Positions 61,907-64,000 of a stretch of 64,000 bases of DNA are shown in pieces. The notes under the pieces were generated by a model. The model had not been told where the DNA came from. It ran no database searches and saw only the letters and a list, made by a program, of their open reading frames with translations. Where the stretch lies: NCBI RefSeq assembly GCF_023073355.1, contig NZ_JADPJI010000005.1, positions 744,001-808,000 of the forward strand, written 5' to 3'. The position numbers and the translations under genes are program-made. The stretch comes from Bradyrhizobium sp. 199. GTDB lineage: Bacteria > Pseudomonadota > Alphaproteobacteria > Rhizobiales > Xanthobacteraceae. Each line of letters begins with the position of its first letter. The first letter of the stretch is position 1.

Positions 61907-62523
61907 GGCGCGAACACTCCGCGGCTTATATCCGCCCACGTCGCGATCGGCTGGCAATGGTGGGGATGAGGCGCCCGCGATTGCGTGAACAGGATCGATC
62001 GCGTCGCCTTCGGAAAATGCGGCTGCTCGAAGACGTCGACGAGATCGTCAATGAAGATATCGAGCTGCAGGCCCGCGAGCCGCTCGACCTTGGCCGCCAG
62101 CGTGTCCTCGAAATAGACATCGCCCGGCGCCAACGCCGCATCGGCGACATCGATGAGGCCCGCGCCCTTCAACCAATCGCGCGCGGCCTCGCGCAGATCG
62201 ACGCGCTCGGGGTCCTGATGGCCGAACCGCGTCTTGTGGCTGACGATGTAGACGCTCGATCCGGCCTTGCGGCATGCCGCGAGGAAATCGCGGACTCCCG
62301 GATAGATCTCGGCGCCGCCAATGCCCTTGCCGTAGACGAAGCCTTGCAGCCCCTGCCAGGCAAGCTCACCGCCGGCGCGGGACCGCAAGAGATCCCGTAG
62401 TTCGGTCTTCAGCCCCACCCAGCCTTCCGGGACCAGCCCGCGCTGGCGCGCGACGGCGGCAAAGACCTTGTCGTAGCAGATGATCGTGTTGTCGAAATCG
62501 ATGCCGATCCGCACGCCGCTCAC
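61903..62523 (-). CDS. HAD-like hydrolase
   Basis: A 206-residue protein starting at GTG 62523, which overlaps the stop of the epimerase gene. VRIGIDFDNTIICYDKVFAA is HAD motif I (DFDNT, nucleophile Asp), VYIVSHKTRFGHQDPERVDL contains motif II (Ser), and LDIFIDDLVDVFEQPHFPKA has motif IV (DD). A small phosphatase for a sugar phosphate is the likely role, between kinase and nucleotide activation. Confidence 0.9.
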   Translation of the reverse strand: MSGVRIGIDFDNTIICYDKVFAAVARQRGLVPEGWVGLKTELRDLLRSRAGGELAWQGLQGFVYGKGIGGAEIYPGVRDFLAACRKAGSSVYIVSHKTRFGHQDPERVDLREAARDWLKGAGLIDVADAALAPGDVYFEDTLAAKVERLAGLQLDIFIDDLVDVFEQPHFPKATRSILFTQSRAPHPHHCQPIATWADISRGVFAP

Positions 62524-63521
62524 TTCAGGCTGATGTTCTGCATCATCTTGATGTTGAAGTATCGGGGATCATTGAGCGAGTTCGGCAGGCGGCCGGCCTT
62601 GAAGGCGTCCACCAGTCCGGACACGGCCTGTTCGATCGTGTGCGTCGGCGCAAATCCGAGCTCGCGGCGGATCTTCTCCGAGGAGACGTGGTAAGAGCGC
62701 AGATCGTCGGTCGGCTCGACGGCCACGTCGACGTTGCTTCCGACCACCGATTTGACGATGTCGGCGATCTTCATCAGCGAGTGATTTTCGTAGCCGATAT
62801 TGTAGGTCTTGCCGTCGATCTTCGCGTCGTCCTGCTGAAGCAGGAACAGATAGGCCGCCGACATGTCCTCGATATGCAGATTGGGCCGCTTCTGCGTTCC
62901 GCCGAACACGCGGATGCGGCCGGTGTTGACCGCGAGATTGGTCAGGATGTTGACGACGACGTCGAGCCGCTGCCGCGGAGCGTAGCCGCAAACCGTGGCC
63001 GGACGAACCGTGCAGGTCACGAAGCCTGACGCGGCCTCTTCGGCGAGATCGGTCTCGCACATCGCCTTGAACTTGGAGTAGTCCGTGAGCGGCTCGCAGG
63101 ACAGTTCCTCGGTCACTTCGGCCTCGTCCTTGATGCCGTAGACGCTCGACGAGGAGGCATAGATGAAGCGCTTGATGCCGGCCTTCTTGGCGGCGCGCAC
63201 CATCGGACGGAAGCAGTCGTAGTTGATGGACTTGCCGAGGCCCGGATCCAGCTCGAACGAGGGGTCGTTGGAGATGCAGGCGAGGTGGATCACCGCGTTG
63301 TTGCCGCGCAGGGCCTCGTTGATCGCGGCCTCGTCGCGGATGTCGCCCTTGATCAGGCGCAGGTTCGGATTGTCGCGTACGCCATTGAAGACGTCATCGC
63401 CGTACATGAAGAGGTCGAGCACCGTGACCTTGTGGCCGGCCGCCAGCAACCGGGGAACCAGCACGCTGCCGACATAGCCGGCGCCGCCGGTGACCATCAC
63501 ATTCCATTTCTGATCAATCAC
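62520..63521 (-). CDS. NAD-dependent epimerase/dehydratase (extended SDR)
   Basis: A 333-residue protein: VMVTGGAGYVGSVLVPRLLA (GxxGxxG), LIKGDIRDEAAINEALRGN, VIHLACISNDPSFELDPGLG, FIYASSSSVYGIKDEAEVTE (Ser) and YSKFKAMCE (YxxxK with Y-S-K-F-K). VRPATVCGYAPRQRLDVVVN and RPNLHIEDMSAAYLFLLQQD complete it. It epimerises, dehydrates or oxidises an NDP-sugar. Confidence 0.94.
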   Translation of the reverse strand: MIDQKWNVMVTGGAGYVGSVLVPRLLAAGHKVTVLDLFMYGDDVFNGVRDNPNLRLIKGDIRDEAAINEALRGNNAVIHLACISNDPSFELDPGLGKSINYDCFRPMVRAAKKAGIKRFIYASSSSVYGIKDEAEVTEELSCEPLTDYSKFKAMCETDLAEEAASGFVTCTVRPATVCGYAPRQRLDVVVNILTNLAVNTGRIRVFGGTQKRPNLHIEDMSAAYLFLLQQDDAKIDGKTYNIGYENHSLMKIADIVKSVVGSNVDVAVEPTDDLRSYHVSSEKIRRELGFAPTHTIEQAVSGLVDAFKAGRLPNSLNDPRYFNIKMMQNISLK

Positions 63522-63548
63522 TGTCGTTCTCCAAATTTCTCGTGTGCG

Positions 63549-64000
63549 TTACTTGAGCAACGCGGTGACGAATTTGACCAGCGGCGCCTTTTCGACCGAG
63601 CTGCGGTGGCCGACGATCCCGACCTTGATGGCGCCCGCCGCGTTACCGATGAAGGCGACGTCCTCGATATTGCCGCCGGCGGCCACCAGCGGCGCCGTAA
63701 TCGTCAGGAAAGCATCGCCGGCGCCGACCGTGTCCACCACGGTCTTGGTGAAAGCGGGCACGCGCGCGACGCCGGTCTTCGACGAGAAGGGGTAGCAGCC
63801 GAAGGAGCCGTGGGTGATGATCATGTTGTCGCAATCGATCTTCTCGTGCAGGCCGTCCTCGATCACCGACGCGATGTCGTTGAACTTGTCGGTAGCCGCC
63901 AGGCGCGCTTCCGGCGCGTCGATGCAGACGTAGTCGGCCCGCGGATATTTCGTGATCAGATTGTAACCGTGGTTGCCGCTGTTGCTCTGGGCGTTGACCG
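63549..64000 (-). CDS. PfkB/RfaE-like carbohydrate kinase, C-terminal part
   Basis: About 150 codons, open at the window edge. VNAQSNSGNHGYNLITKYPR followed by ADYVCIDAPEARLAATDKFN leads into the kinase signature VVDTVGAGDAFLTITAPLVA (DTxGAGD with catalytic Asp) and FIGNAAGAIKVGIVGHRSSV. The type resembles HldE/RfaE heptose-phosphate kinases, sometimes fused to a nucleotidyltransferase. It is the first gene seen in the long operon. Confidence 0.9.
   Translation of the reverse strand, partial: VNAQSNSGNHGYNLITKYPRADYVCIDAPEARLAATDKFNDIASVIEDGLHEKIDCDNMIITHGSFGCYPFSSKTGVARVPAFTKTVVDTVGAGDAFLTITAPLVAAGGNIEDVAFIGNAAGAIKVGIVGHRSSVEKAPLVKFVTALLK

Overview
The window looks like chromosomal DNA from a Bradyrhizobium or close Bradyrhizobiaceae relative. 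The evidence is high GC, alphaproteobacterial gene families (an H-NS type nucleoid protein, a phasin remnant, a BKACE enzyme, a CaiB/BaiF CoA-transferase, acyl-CoA dehydrogenase/APH kinase) and several palindromic intergenic repeats of the kind common in that genus. The assignment rests on recognising protein families and was not checked by a database search.

Left part (1-16.1 kb): an accessory, partly decayed region with AT-rich promoters. It opens with the N-terminal 581 codons of a large secreted DUF4082/Ig-like/Calx-beta repeat protein carrying a perfect 459-bp internal duplication. Next come an FkbH-type HAD enzyme with its own acyl carrier protein, a divergent GNAT acetyltransferase and an unassigned Rossmann-like protein. 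Then follow an H-NS family protein, a LuxR-type response regulator, a Crp/Fnr regulator, and three paralogous micro-proteins with a twin-arginine-like N-terminus (6.7, 9.5 and 15.1 kb). Broken genes are concentrated here: a phasin, a phage/plasmid-type primase-polymerase and two small conserved ORFs. An exact octamer TATTTAAT occurs five times, always pointing toward a gene start.

Middle part (16.1-43.4 kb): ordinary core-like genes. These include an LLM oxidoreductase, a quinone oxidoreductase, a UvrD-like helicase, a periplasmic binding protein, a hybrid histidine kinase interrupted by one frameshift, tRNA-Gly(TCC), an FNT channel, DUF2231 plus a sorbosone dehydrogenase-like lipoprotein, and BKACE. 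A catabolic group follows (TetR, acyl-CoA dehydrogenase, APH-type kinase), with a deacetylase, two SDRs, a histidine phosphatase and a serine hydrolase. Intergenic spaces from 33 to 42 kb carry at least five families of palindromic repeats and one larger foldable element. Near 25.9 kb there is a tiny transcription unit with a 17-nt match to the complement of the 16S rRNA 3' tail, a 14-codon ORF, and a terminator.

Right part (43.4-64 kb): directly after tRNA-Trp begins a surface-polysaccharide/unusual-sugar locus, almost entirely on the minus strand and open at the right edge. In transcription order it has a PfkB-type sugar kinase, an NDP-sugar epimerase, a HAD phosphatase, an APH-like kinase, a split transketolase, two DegT/DnrJ/EryC1 aminotransferases, a 2OG-Fe(II) oxygenase, an LIC12192-like protein, a methyltransferase, a WbuC cupin and an LPG-synthase-like membrane protein. 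A second group adds a large GT-C-like membrane protein, a C-methyltransferase, a second methyltransferase and a Gfo/Idh/MocA oxidoreductase; paired small membrane proteins and a GT2 glycosyltransferase finish it. Many overlapping start/stop codons indicate one translationally coupled operon that probably builds, modifies and exports a rare aminated and methylated sugar. This locus is the best candidate for an undescribed pathway in the window.
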